Notes: generated by a model from the sequence alone, not told the origin. A stretch of DNA of 64,000 nt from Acidithiobacillus ferrooxidans ATCC 23270 (GCF_000021485.1 NC_011761.1:1332001-1396000), one strand, 5' to 3'. Positions 16,966 through 24,834 are shown, counted from the first letter of the stretch. Numbers and translations: made by a program.

Positions 16966-17037
16966 ATTTTTAGAACAAAATGTTTCTATGACAGTCATCG
17001 GTCGGTCTTATATCAAAACTCCCAGCTAGCGTGGCTA

Positions 17038-17065
17038 TTGCAGTCGCCTCTGGATTGTATATACA
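17038..17065 (+). promoter_or_regulatory. Sigma-70-type promoter of the BrnT-like gene
   Basis: TTGCAG (17038-17043) and TATACA (17060-17065) are 16 bp apart, close to the sigma-70 consensus. A GAAGGAGG ribosome site follows just before the ATG at 17087. Confidence 0.5.
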
Positions 17066-17086
17066 CTACCAACCGAAGGAGGGTGT

Positions 17087-17365
17087 ATGTTCATTTCTGA
17101 TGATGTTTTGAGGAAACTAAAAGAAAGGCATCATGTTGAGTCGCACGAAGTTTCGGAGTGCTTGAACAACAGAGAAGGTAAGCTGCTGAAAGATACGCGC
17201 CAGCAACACTGCACGGTGCCGGAAACTTACTGGTTCATCGCCCAAACAAAAAAGGCGAGGTGGCTGAAGGTCGTCTTGATGTTTGTGGATGGAGATCCCC
17301 ATATCAAGAGCGCATTTGAGCCGAACGAGGAAGAATTTCGTATATACAGAAAATATGGAGAGTAG
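17087..17365 (+). CDS. BrnT/DUF4258-like small protein, probable toxin
   Basis: A 92-residue protein resembling a group often auto-named ADP-ribosyl-(dinitrogen reductase) hydrolase and related in size and layout to BrnT RNase toxins. Typical parts are the start FISDDVLRKLKERHHV, the EVSECLNNREGKLL turn, TYWFIAQTKKARWLKVV and the end AFEPNEEEFRIYRKYG. The old enzyme name should not be trusted. The next gene starts 2 bp later and encodes a ribbon-helix-helix-type protein, giving toxin-then-antitoxin order as in BrnTA. A GAAGGAGG ribosome site precedes the ATG. The toxin role is inferred from arrangement. Confidence 0.7.
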   Translation: MFISDDVLRKLKERHHVESHEVSECLNNREGKLLKDTRQQHCTVPETYWFIAQTKKARWLKVVLMFVDGDPHIKSAFEPNEEEFRIYRKYGE

Positions 17366-17367
17366 CA

Positions 17368-17706
17368 ATGAGCAGCAGTGTGGACAACACAGAAGCTTGG
17401 GAGAATCGAGAGCTTGGTGCCGATGAGCAGTTCGTTACCGTGGCGGATGAAAGCGTAGAAACCGCCCTGGACGAAGCGTGCGGGACCAAGTTGATCTCTA
17501 TTCGTATGTCCAAAGAGATGATTGATTGGCTAAAACTGATCGGTGAACGGAATGGTGGCCTGCGGTATCAGACCCTCATCAAAACCGTTTTGGCTCGCTT
17601 TATCGAGAGCGAGCAGAAGATTATATTGAACGAGATGTTGGCCGAAAAGCAGAAGGCGCTGGCTGCCGAAGATGCGCCGGAGCCGCAACGCAAGGTGGCT
17701 GGTTAA
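17368..17706 (+). CDS. BrnA/CopG-like antitoxin
   Basis: A 112-residue protein with an acidic N-terminus (about 1-40) and a central ribbon-helix-helix-like part: LISIRMSKEMIDWLKLIGE followed by RYQTLIKTVLARFIESE. Antitoxins of this type bind DNA through the beta ribbon and neutralise the toxin through the other end. It starts 2 bp after the BrnT-like gene. The ATG at 17368 has a GGAGAG site inside the end of that gene. No terminator of strength is visible after it; a G-rich run follows at 17760. Confidence 0.7.
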   Translation: MSSSVDNTEAWENRELGADEQFVTVADESVETALDEACGTKLISIRMSKEMIDWLKLIGERNGGLRYQTLIKTVLARFIESEQKIILNEMLAEKQKALAAEDAPEPQRKVAG

Positions 17707-17837
17707 GTGGATCTCTGCAAGTGTCAGTAGGAGCTGCACAGGACCCCCAAACCCCATTGGCGGGGGGGGGCAGCTGCAGCTCTATTTCGCCGTGCGCCTG
17801 CTGGTCGGATAGATACTACCGACTGCGTGGATGGCGG

Positions 17838-18692
17838 CTAATTCCCTTCACCATCCGGGGAATGAAACAACGGTGTCCGGATTTTACCTGTAGCTCCTTC
17901 CATAGATGTGAGAAAGTTCTCTACATCCTCCGGAACATCCCATCGGACGACGTTTTCTGCATACCGGTCTAATAACGATACAATTGGCTTCATGTTTTTA
18001 ATCTCTTCTCCTGATATAACTACATAGCTATTAACCGTTTCATTCCTTTCACGCGCAGCTACGTCAAAAATCAGCATTTTGCTCATTGCCTCTTGCCGCT
18101 TTTGAGAAAAGGTTCCAAGTCTGAGATCAACCGATTCGATCAGGTGAAGCTTCCCGTTCTTAAGAGCAAATTCAGCTTTTATGCCGAAGTCTTCAGCTAC
18201 CGGAAAACGTGTAACAATCATGTGGTTATTAATATCTTTATCGTCATACCCTAGCCATCTATACGCTTTAAATGTTTCTTTAATGTCAGAAAATAGTCGA
18301 TCAGTGACATTTCTTTTGGATTTCTTTCTTTCCGGGTTCACCAGAGATAAAAGAATATTTTCGACCATGCTCTCATATCCTTCTTCCCCTACATAAGAAA
18401 ACATGCATGGGTCCGGAAAGCATTTGACCGCCCCAAACTTGGAGAGCACATTAAATATGTCTTCTCCCGTGCATCCCACCTGCTTCAAAAATGCCGGGAT
18501 AGTAACGGAAAGGTCCTTGATTTCATTGATGTTTGCTGCAGGATGTACAGCCAATACCTTCCGGAGATTGTCCGCAATATGGACGCGCACATCTCCTGAT
18601 GGCAGAAAGGATACGATGCCCACATTCACTTGTTCGTTCCGGAAAGGGTACGGCACGTAATATAGAACGGAGTAGTAAGCTAGCTGTCCCAT
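17838..18692 (-). CDS. DUF3037 domain protein
   Basis: A 284-residue protein that begins with the DUF3037 pattern (YYSVLYYVPYPFRNEQVNVGIV) and has no membrane segment. DUF3037 has no established activity; family members are frequently encoded beside HipA-like kinases, as here, where the kinase gene ends 1 bp upstream. Base composition is lower in GC than the flanking core genes. It is the third gene of an HTH, kinase, DUF3037 operon, so it may be the kinase target, a regulator of its activity or the effector. Confidence 0.8.
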   Translation of the reverse strand: MGQLAYYSVLYYVPYPFRNEQVNVGIVSFLPSGDVRVHIADNLRKVLAVHPAANINEIKDLSVTIPAFLKQVGCTGEDIFNVLSKFGAVKCFPDPCMFSYVGEEGYESMVENILLSLVNPERKKSKRNVTDRLFSDIKETFKAYRWLGYDDKDINNHMIVTRFPVAEDFGIKAEFALKNGKLHLIESVDLRLGTFSQKRQEAMSKMLIFDVAARERNETVNSYVVISGEEIKNMKPIVSLLDRYAENVVRWDVPEDVENFLTSMEGATGKIRTPLFHSPDGEGN

Positions 18693-18693
18693 G

Positions 18694-19416
18694 TTAAGGC
18701 ACCTGATGGATGCGAGCCGCTCTGGCTTGGTCCCACGATTGTATCACTTGATTGATCCAAGCGGGATCCTGGTTGGGTATCCATTCTATCGGAGCGGCGT
18801 CTAACCATATTCTCACAGTCGCTCCCGGAATAGCGGCGATGTCCAAGTTTGTCTGGAGCGCGGAGTTCGAATCCCAATCGCCGCGTTGCTTGAGCGCATT
18901 TATCGTTGAAAGACTGTTGTTCGGGGTTTGCCACGGCCAGCCCGCAAACGTGGCAGGGTCGCATGCATGGGACCAGTCAAATGCCAATGCAACCATATGA
19001 TTGCTCGGAAGCTGACGGACAAGGATATTGTTGATATGACGATCAATGTTGGGGAGGAAATAGTCCAGAGAGAGCATTCGGGAGAGGGGCGAAGCGAGGC
19101 TTCTGAGTATGCTATAAATAAATACCGGGTTGGGACTGAGGTACCCAAGAAGGTTGGTGTCTTGATCGATCCGGGAACCGAAGGCTAGTGTCCCATTGGG
19201 ACGCTCTATCACATCCCAGCCGGGGGTCGGGATCCGGACGGTGGAGCACAAATGGTAGCAAAACCATTCGGTGATTGGGAGAAGTGCGCCATCATCAATG
19301 GTTTTGATCGCGTATTGTTCTCCGTTCAATGCGAATCCGGTCAGCCTAAGAGTGGCCGTACCGGAAAATCTCTGCTCCCTTACAATTTTGATTGGGAATA
19401 TGCCTATCTGATTCAT
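18694..19416 (-). CDS. HipA-like kinase
   Basis: A 240-residue protein of the HipA-like kinase group, shorter than classical HipA (about 440). It keeps the likely ATP-binding lysine (Lys38 in YAIKT), the catalytic loop NIDRHINN (123-130, Asp125, Asn130) and the metal Asp147 in FDWSHA. It therefore looks catalytically competent. HipA kinases phosphorylate translation factors and cause dormancy; some group members act in small toxin-antitoxin operons. The start overlaps the stop of the HTH gene by 4 bases (ATGA), and DUF3037 follows 1 bp after its end. The substrate is unknown. Confidence 0.85.
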   Translation of the reverse strand: MNQIGIFPIKIVREQRFSGTATLRLTGFALNGEQYAIKTIDDGALLPITEWFCYHLCSTVRIPTPGWDVIERPNGTLAFGSRIDQDTNLLGYLSPNPVFIYSILRSLASPLSRMLSLDYFLPNIDRHINNILVRQLPSNHMVALAFDWSHACDPATFAGWPWQTPNNSLSTINALKQRGDWDSNSALQTNLDIAAIPGATVRIWLDAAPIEWIPNQDPAWINQVIQSWDQARAARIHQVP

Positions 19417-19907
19417 TTCAGGTCCTTACTGATCCTGCTTACCGCTCCCAGAAGAAACTGGATATCTTCGTCGGTCAGGGATTTCTCAGAAGATCTCTGT
19501 AGGATGATCTCGACCAGCGCTCTTGCAGCGGGGGGAGACTGAACCCAGATATTTTCTAGGCCCGGAGGAGCCCGGAAGGAACCTTCCCCAGTGCTGCCTG
19601 GCTGCTCCTCTGAGTGGTCCTGGTCCATCCGGGCAGACGGAAGGTTTTTCCTTGTCAGGCGAGGGCTAATCTCACTAGTGGAAACGCCAAGCACGTCGGA
19701 ATAGACCAGAACAGCTTTCCAGGTTAGCGCCGTTACTCCAGACAGGTGCTGCGATACAACGGCTTTCGTGACCCCCATTTTGTTCGCCACCGCCTCCTGG
19801 GTGAGCCCTTTTGGTCTTCTCCCCCATAGAGCTTTTAGGCGTGCAGCATCCGCTAGCTCGTCAGGCGTTCTTTCATCTTTCCCGCGTCGCCGCTTCGGTT
19901 TTTCCAT
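19413..19907 (-). CDS. XRE-family HTH regulator of the kinase operon
   Basis: A 164-residue protein with an XRE/Cro HTH at about 35-60 (TQEAVANKMGVTKAVVSQHLSG) and a C-terminal half without recognised domain. The frame is open to 20018, but the ATG at 19907 is chosen because the operators at 19944-19977 and the divergent promoter would otherwise be inside the gene. It is the first gene of the HTH, HipA-like, DUF3037 operon, parallel to HipB in hipBA. It also stands where a phage repressor would stand, opposite a Cro-like gene. It is the best candidate for binding TAGCGSCGCTA. Confidence 0.8.
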   Translation of the reverse strand: MEKPKRRRGKDERTPDELADAARLKALWGRRPKGLTQEAVANKMGVTKAVVSQHLSGVTALTWKAVLVYSDVLGVSTSEISPRLTRKNLPSARMDQDHSEEQPGSTGEGSFRAPPGLENIWVQSPPAARALVEIILQRSSEKSLTDEDIQFLLGAVSRISKDLK

Positions 19908-19937
19908 GACCTGAGTATCGGTGATGACGGGGCAACG

Positions 19938-19977
19938 TTCGACTAGCGGCGCTTGCCTATTATAAATAGCGGCGCTA
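19938..19977. promoter_or_regulatory. Divergent promoters with two operator copies
   Basis: Operators TAGCGGCGCTT (19944-19954) and TAGCGGCGCTA (19967-19977) flank overlapping -10 boxes: TATAAA on the plus strand (19961-19966) and TATAAT on the minus strand (19964-19959). TTCGAC (19938-19943) could be the plus-strand -35, 17 bp away. One operator occupies the spacer and one lies just past the -10, the same geometry as at 16930-16965. Confidence 0.72.
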
Positions 19978-19988
19978 TTCTTATTCCC

Positions 19989-20213
19989 ATGGATATCAGT
20001 TCTTACTGCCAGACTCATTCACAAACCCTCCTTGCGAGAAAGCTAGGGGTGACGCCGGGGCTTGTTTCTCAATGGATAACAGGTCGAACTGTTATTACGG
20101 CTGAACGAGCCGCCCAAATCGAGCTCTCCACTAATGGCGCCGTCACCCGTGCCGAACTCCGGCCCGACATCTTCGGCCCCTTGGATGAGATCAGAGACCG
20201 GGGAGCCACATGA
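19989..20213 (+). CDS. Cro/YdaS-like DNA-binding protein
   Basis: A 74-residue protein with a single HTH (TLLARKLGVTPGLVSQWITG) and the family end AERAAQIELSTNGAVTRAELRPDIFG split over two segments, typical of YdaS/Cro proteins of prophages. The ATG at 19989 is only about 22 bp downstream of a -10 box, so the leader is very short. It diverges from the XRE regulator and leads the replication genes, the position of cro in lambda-like switches. Binding to the neighbouring TAGCGSCGCTA sites is inferred. Confidence 0.82.
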   Translation: MDISSYCQTHSQTLLARKLGVTPGLVSQWITGRTVITAERAAQIELSTNGAVTRAELRPDIFGPLDEIRDRGAT

Positions 20214-20341
20214 GACACCATTCGACTACTACGACTTCTATGCCAGGAAACGGGGGCACCCGGATTGCGTTTTCAGCCGCGCGATCATTCCTGGCGCCCA
20301 TTCGCAGGGCTGAGAAGGCTGGAAGAGACCATGCCAATTGA
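20210..20341 (+). CDS. Possible 43-residue coupling peptide between cro-like and replication genes
   Basis: An ATG overlapping the stop of the Cro-like gene (ATGA, 20210-20213) opens a 43-codon frame that runs into the start of the next gene, overlapping it by 11 bases. GGGGAG precedes it. The peptide is basic (several Arg and Lys in the C-terminal half), with no motif. The double overlap suggests translation, but so short a frame could be chance. Confidence 0.35.
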   Translation: MRHHSTTTTSMPGNGGTRIAFSAARSFLAPIRRAEKAGRDHAN

Positions 20342-21326
20342 CGCACAAGAACTGGATTGTTCAGCACTTTCGTCCCCACCTGTACCGGCAGACATTGATC
20401 TGCGTTCCTATTGCTGGATGAAGCTGGACCTGAGCCGACTCCATTCCAGCGACTTCATCCACCTGGCCAGCAATGAGGAGTTCGGTGCAGCGGTAAAGCT
20501 ATGGACCGAATCCATGCGGCAGGTGCCTGCTGGCAGTCTTCCCAACGATGACAAGATCCTGGCGTGCCTCGCTGGGTATCGAGGTTCTCCCCGACGGTGG
20601 ATGAAAGTCAAGACTATTGCACTGCATGGCTTCTCCCTTTGCTCCGATGGCCGCCTGTACCATCCCGTGCTTTCGGAAATGGTACTGGATGCCTGGGGCA
20701 ACAAGACCCAACAGCCGACATCAAGCCCCTCGGACCCGCGCGCCAAGGATCGCGAGCGCCTTCGTCGCTGGCGGGCGGCACAAAGGGCCAGGCAGGAAAA
20801 CGCTCAGTCTAACAGAACAGAGGAAGCGCACTCTACCCAAGCCGATGAAACGATTGAAACGTTTCAAGGCCGTTTCACTGAAACGTTTCCTGAAACGGCT
20901 GAAACGTTTCATAGAAAAGAAGAAGAGGGAGAAAAGAGAGAGAGAAGAAACGTGGATAACGTTTCCGAAACGGCGGGTGAAACGTTTCAGGAAACGCCGC
21001 TCACAGAGCCCTCTCCACTGCCGACTGCAACCCGCGAAGGCACGTTGTGCAAGAAACTACGGGGGCTTGGCGTCCGTGCGGCCCCTCACATGGTCGTTGT
21101 GCAGGAGATGTGCGCCCGTCATTCCGATGAGCACATCCTGGCGGCGGCGGAGATCGCCCTGGAGAAAAAAGGCAGCGGCATCCACGTCGGCTACATCGCC
21201 GCGATGCTGAAAGACGCGGAGAAATCTTCAGGGAAAGGAGGAAAGAACCAGCCGGCAGCGGGGCCGCCCAACCGCTCTCTCCTGCCGCCCGTCGCCGTTG
21301 CCGAATCTCATTTCATTGCCCTGTAG
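20331..21326 (+). CDS. DUF1376/YdaU-like replication protein with embedded iterons
   Basis: A 331-residue protein. Residues about 20-130 match DUF1376 (YdaU type): DLRSYCWMKLDLSRL and a DDKILACLAGY segment. The middle (about 145-225) is low-complexity and repeats ETF-like triplets because its DNA carries GAAACGTTTC repeats. The C-terminal 90 residues include a helical part (MVVVQEMCARHSDEHILAAAE). Position before a DnaC-like gene matches the O-P order of lambdoid phages, so an origin-binding role is likely. The ATG at 20331 follows GGAAGAG; an upstream TTG is less likely. Confidence 0.72.
   Translation: MPIDAQELDCSALSSPPVPADIDLRSYCWMKLDLSRLHSSDFIHLASNEEFGAAVKLWTESMRQVPAGSLPNDDKILACLAGYRGSPRRWMKVKTIALHGFSLCSDGRLYHPVLSEMVLDAWGNKTQQPTSSPSDPRAKDRERLRRWRAAQRARQENAQSNRTEEAHSTQADETIETFQGRFTETFPETAETFHRKEEEGEKRERRNVDNVSETAGETFQETPLTEPSPLPTATREGTLCKKLRGLGVRAAPHMVVVQEMCARHSDEHILAAAEIALEKKGSGIHVGYIAAMLKDAEKSSGKGGKNQPAAGPPNRSLLPPVAVAESHFIAL
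20847..20996. repeat. GAAACGTTTC iterons, candidate replication origin
   Basis: Four perfect palindromes GAAACGTTTC lie at 20856-20865, 20880-20889, 20901-20910 and 20979-20988. Seven half sites (GAAACG or CGTTTC) are at 20847, 20871, 20892, 20947, 20960, 20967 and 20991. The first three full sites are spaced 24 and 21 bp, about two helical turns. A run of almost only purines, 20911-20950, separates the third and fourth. The array lies inside the DUF1376 gene, as the lambda origin lies inside gene O. Confidence 0.75.
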
Positions 21327-21336
21327 GAGAGCTGCC

Positions 21337-22197
21337 ATGGCAATACCGAAGAAGTCCGATATCCACCATCAGCCATCCGTCCATGCGGGCGATGCTGCCA
21401 GGGATCTCCTTGCCAAATGGGGATTCGACCCTGCCAATGAGGCGATCCTGCCCGACCGTCATCCCCAGTACCGCGAGTGCGCGCGCCACGGCCGCTATCC
21501 GATCTCCATGGTGGATGAGCGGGACGTCATCCGCTACCTGTCCCCTGTTTGTCCGGTGTGCGCGGCGGAGCATGCCTCCCGTCGGCTCATGGAGAGCGCG
21601 GCCATCCCCAGTCGCTACATCGACTGCGGCTTCCACAACTATGTGGTCGAGGTCCCGGGTCAGCAGACGGCCCTCGACGTCTGCCGGGACTACGCAGATC
21701 ATTTCGAAGAGCGCGCCCAAAAGGGATCCTGCCTCATCCTCTGCGGGAATCCCGGCACGGGCAAGAACCACCTGGCGTCTGCCATCGCCCACGTGGTGCT
21801 GGCCAAAGGGCACAGCGTGCTCCAGGTCACGGCCTACGACATCATTGCCCGGATCCGCCAGACCTGGCAGCGGGGAATCGGCAACAGCACGGAGCTGGAG
21901 GTCATCCGCGGGTTTGCGGAAGTGGGCCTGCTCATCATCGACGAGGTCGGGAAAACCTTCGGCAGCGATGGAGAGCGGGTGCATCTCTTCGAGGTGATCG
22001 ATCACCGGTACCGCGACCTGAAACCGACCCTCATCCTGTCCAACGAGAATATGGAGGGCGTGGAGAAATACCTGGGTCCGGCCGCCTTCGACCGGCTGTG
22101 CCAAAATGGCGGCCTGCTACTCTTTGACTGGCAGAGCCATCGCCGGGGGAGGGGGTGCACATCCGACACGGCTCTCTGTCTGCGGGGTGAATCATGA
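21337..22197 (+). CDS. DnaC-like helicase loader ATPase
   Basis: A 286-residue AAA+ protein. An N-terminal region with a Cys pair (PVCPVC near 70) precedes the Walker A GNPGTGKN (137-144), where Asn after the lysine matches DnaC of E. coli, and a Walker B LLIIDEVG near 203. DnaC-type proteins load the replicative helicase at an origin. The ATG at 21337 has an AGGAG site; an upstream GTG/TTG frame extension is ignored. It follows the DUF1376 gene by 10 bp and overlaps the next gene by ATGA. Confidence 0.88.
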   Translation: MAIPKKSDIHHQPSVHAGDAARDLLAKWGFDPANEAILPDRHPQYRECARHGRYPISMVDERDVIRYLSPVCPVCAAEHASRRLMESAAIPSRYIDCGFHNYVVEVPGQQTALDVCRDYADHFEERAQKGSCLILCGNPGTGKNHLASAIAHVVLAKGHSVLQVTAYDIIARIRQTWQRGIGNSTELEVIRGFAEVGLLIIDEVGKTFGSDGERVHLFEVIDHRYRDLKPTLILSNENMEGVEKYLGPAAFDRLCQNGGLLLFDWQSHRRGRGCTSDTALCLRGES

Positions 22198-23390
22198 ACA
22201 GAAATCATGAGCAGCAACTGCTGATAGAGCCCCTCTCAGAAGGCCACCCGATGCTGAACACGCATCCTGTCCGCTCCGCTTGCGCCCGAAGCGCGACCAG
22301 GAACATGGCATCCTACCTGATCGACCTCGGCCCATTCTTTTCAGAGCCAAAGCAGTTCCTGGAGGGCCTGCGCGCGAGTGACTTTGCGCCGAAGGGATAC
22401 GACTGCAGCGCACAGGTGGCCATCCGCCTCATGCGCTGGTCGCAAAGCATCCAGTTGACCCCCCGCCAAAATCACGTGATGAACGAGATCATCTCTGAGG
22501 CCATTCGGCGCGGAGCCGCGATCATCGAATCCAAAATCAGGACGGCTGAATGGTCTATACCAGATCATCGCGACGATCATCACGATCTTGCCGTCACGGC
22601 GGCCACCAAGGCATTGCAACACTTTACGGAGAAACACGACCTGGCGACGGTGCCGCACCCCAATATTGCGACATTCGTTGATGTGCATACCCGGTTTGCT
22701 TCCCGTGATGCCATGGAAGATTTCATGTATCGAAAACGGCTCGATGCGGAATCCGTGTTGCCCCACGAGCCGACGTTCTCGAAAGCATCGCTGGAAAGAG
22801 TCATCCGGCAGAGGCGGTCGGAACTCAAGCATCTCTCCGGAGAAAAACGGCAGAAGAAGATGCGGGAGTTGGAAAGAATGGAAGCCACGCTTCATGGAGC
22901 GAGAACAGAGGTTCGCCTGGAATATGCGCTGGAAGAAAGGGGAGACCATGAGGCACGAGGCAGTAGCGAGCGACTTTCGCTGGAGGACCAGGTGTCCATC
23001 GCAGTTGGGGGTATCGACCTGGAAGAGGAAGATGACAGTTATGAGATGCCCGCCGACCAGCGGGAGTTTCTGGACCTTCTGATTCAGGTGGGCAAGCAGC
23101 AAATCGCTGCAAGGCAGCTCATCCCTTACCTGGCCGAGGCCAGGGAATACCGTGCCATTCTCGGTCTTCTTCAGGTGCTGAAGAACACCGATGAAATCGG
23201 CCTTGAAGCAGGTTCGCTGCGTGAACTGCTGGGCCATCAAAACCTGGCCGATATTCGAAAGAAGGTCCTGCGCATTGGCCGGGCCGACAGCCGTGAAGTG
23301 GTCTCCCTTTTCGAGTCGTGCAAGGCATACCTTCGTGGAGAGAATGGTGAACGTGAGGTGTTGGCTGCACTGCAGGTCGCTTCCATATGA
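22194..23390 (+). CDS. Unknown 398-residue protein in the replication operon
   Basis: A soluble, charged protein with 4-base overlaps to both neighbours, so it belongs to the replication operon. The segment around residues 125-180 (HHDLAVTAATKALQHF, then NIATFVDVHTRFASRDAMEDF) faintly recalls sigma-factor region 2, and 200-260 is strongly helical and basic (coiled-coil-like). A DNA-binding or polymerase-linked role is possible, but the resemblance is too weak for a name. Confidence 0.65.
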   Translation: MNRNHEQQLLIEPLSEGHPMLNTHPVRSACARSATRNMASYLIDLGPFFSEPKQFLEGLRASDFAPKGYDCSAQVAIRLMRWSQSIQLTPRQNHVMNEIISEAIRRGAAIIESKIRTAEWSIPDHRDDHHDLAVTAATKALQHFTEKHDLATVPHPNIATFVDVHTRFASRDAMEDFMYRKRLDAESVLPHEPTFSKASLERVIRQRRSELKHLSGEKRQKKMRELERMEATLHGARTEVRLEYALEERGDHEARGSSERLSLEDQVSIAVGGIDLEEEDDSYEMPADQREFLDLLIQVGKQQIAARQLIPYLAEAREYRAILGLLQVLKNTDEIGLEAGSLRELLGHQNLADIRKKVLRIGRADSREVVSLFESCKAYLRGENGEREVLAALQVASI

Positions 23391-24277
23391 GCGTACATCC
23401 GCCATTCCCCTGGCTGGGCGGCAAGGGGAAACTGGCTGACCAGATTCTTGCCCGGCTTCCCGGGCCGTCGCGAGAGCTGACCTATGTGGAACCGTTCTTT
23501 GGCGGCGGAGCGGTATTCTTTGCCCGTCGTCCCTCGGGCATCGAGGTGATCAATGACGCCAATGGCGAGATCGTGACCTTCTTCCGTGTGCTCCGTGACC
23601 GCACGGACGAACTGATCCGGTATTTGCAGAACACCCCCTATTCGCGCCAACTGTTTTACGAGTGGCGGGCCATTCCGGACCCGGCAAGCCTGCCAGACCT
23701 CGAACGCGCCGCCCGGTTTTTCTATATCGCCAGATCCGCGTTCGCCGCCGAGTCCACCCGCAAAAACCCGGCGTGGGCCTTTGCCAAGGTTTTTGACAAT
23801 AAGGCTCGGTCCATGGCGACGGTTATTGATTCGGAATTGCAACTGGTTCGTGATCGACTGCGGTACGCGCTGATTGAGAATGATGATGCCATTGCGGTGG
23901 TCCGGAGATTCGACAGCCCATCCGCCGTCATCTACTGTGATCCGCCTTATCTCCAGGCTACCCGTAGAGACGGGCAGTATGCCGATGAGATGACTGACCA
24001 GGACCATGAGAGCCTGCTTCGGGTGCTCTGTGCCTGTGACGCCTATGTCGCGATTTCCGGCTATCCCAGTGATTTATATTCGGATCATTTGGAGTCCGGG
24101 CAAGGATGGTCCTATGTGGATTTTGCCCACTCTTGTCACGCGAACCGGTCAGGGCAAGCTGGAGAAGATATTGATCGAGATCGGACAGAAAGGATCTGGA
24201 TGAATCCGCGCCTTACGCAGTGGTATGAGCGGCATGCTCCGCGCCAGTGCTCCCTGTTGGATCTGTATGCAGTGTGA
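23387..24277 (+). CDS. dam: Dam-like DNA adenine methyltransferase (D12 class)
   Basis: A 296-residue N6-adenine methyltransferase with FPWLGGKGKLA and FFGGGA (37-42) for AdoMet and DPPY (185-188) for catalysis, in the order of Dam and T4 Dam. GATC is the expected target if it is a true Dam, but that is not visible. It overlaps the gene before by ATGA. In a replication module it could mark the element's origin or shield its DNA from restriction. Confidence 0.88.
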   Translation: MSVHPPFPWLGGKGKLADQILARLPGPSRELTYVEPFFGGGAVFFARRPSGIEVINDANGEIVTFFRVLRDRTDELIRYLQNTPYSRQLFYEWRAIPDPASLPDLERAARFFYIARSAFAAESTRKNPAWAFAKVFDNKARSMATVIDSELQLVRDRLRYALIENDDAIAVVRRFDSPSAVIYCDPPYLQATRRDGQYADEMTDQDHESLLRVLCACDAYVAISGYPSDLYSDHLESGQGWSYVDFAHSCHANRSGQAGEDIDRDRTERIWMNPRLTQWYERHAPRQCSLLDLYAV

Positions 24278-24286
24278 CGCACTCCT

Positions 24287-24317
24287 GATCTATACCGAAC
24301 CGAAAAAAGAACGGTTC
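24287..24317 (+). promoter_or_regulatory. GATCTATACC promoter motif and short inverted repeat before ssb
   Basis: GATCTATACC (24287-24296) is one of three copies placed 30-44 bp before start codons in this element (others at 44667 and 60182). Immediately after it GAACCG and CGGTTC form a 6-bp inverted repeat around an A-rich loop. Confidence 0.45.
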
Positions 24318-24339
24318 GTCATCTCTCAAGGAGAAAGTC

Positions 24340-24834
24340 ATGGCAGGAGTGAATAAAGTGATCTTGTTGGGCCATCTGGGGCGAGACCCGGAGATGCGGT
24401 ACATGCCAGACGGGACGGCGGTCGCCAATATGACCATCGCCACGTCGGAGTCCTACAAGGATCGGGACGGCAACCGCCAGGAGCGTACCGAGTGGCACCG
24501 CGTTGCACTCTTCGCGAGGACGGCAGAAGTCGCTGGAGAATATCTTCGGAAGGGAAGCCAGGCGTATATCGAGGGACGTATCCGCACCAGAAAATGGACC
24601 GATAAGGACGGTCAGGAGCGGTATTCCACGGAGATCGTGGGCGACCAGCTCCAGTTGATTGGTGGGCGCCGCGATACGCCAGAGAGTGGCAGTCCCGCAC
24701 CACAGCATGGTGGTGGGGGTGGCGGGGACATGGGGGCTGCACCGATGGAGGAATTTGACGACGATATTCCCTTCATCACCAAGGCGGAAACCATCTGTCA
24801 ACCACGCTGGCGGCTTCCGCGAGTGCGGTTCTGA
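24340..24834 (+). CDS. ssb: Single-stranded DNA-binding protein with altered C-terminus
   Basis: A 164-residue SSB. The OB fold is complete ([21 protein letters not shown] and [21 protein letters not shown], each as expected), followed by a glycine-rich linker. In normal SSB the acidic tip (DDDIPF) is the last part and docks partner proteins. Here EFDDDIPF is followed by about 20 more residues ending in basic RLPRVRF. A small indel after the tip codons may have removed the original stop. The protein could still bind DNA, but partner binding may be blocked. An upstream GATCTATACC motif suggests co-regulation with plsC-like and ardC-like genes. Confidence 0.88.
   Translation: MAGVNKVILLGHLGRDPEMRYMPDGTAVANMTIATSESYKDRDGNRQERTEWHRVALFARTAEVAGEYLRKGSQAYIEGRIRTRKWTDKDGQERYSTEIVGDQLQLIGGRRDTPESGSPAPQHGGGGGGDMGAAPMEEFDDDIPFITKAETICQPRWRLPRVRF

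Noticed and set aside
17087-17365. Annotation as ADP-ribosyl-(dinitrogen reductase) hydrolase
   Set aside because: The nitrogenase-reactivating enzyme DraG is about 300 residues. This 92-residue protein only shares a historical auto-name with it and is paired with an antitoxin-like gene.
20847-20996. CRISPR array
   Set aside because: The repeats are 10-bp palindromes at unequal spacing within a coding frame, not 25-40 bp repeats with unique spacers. No CRISPR array or cas gene was seen anywhere in the window.
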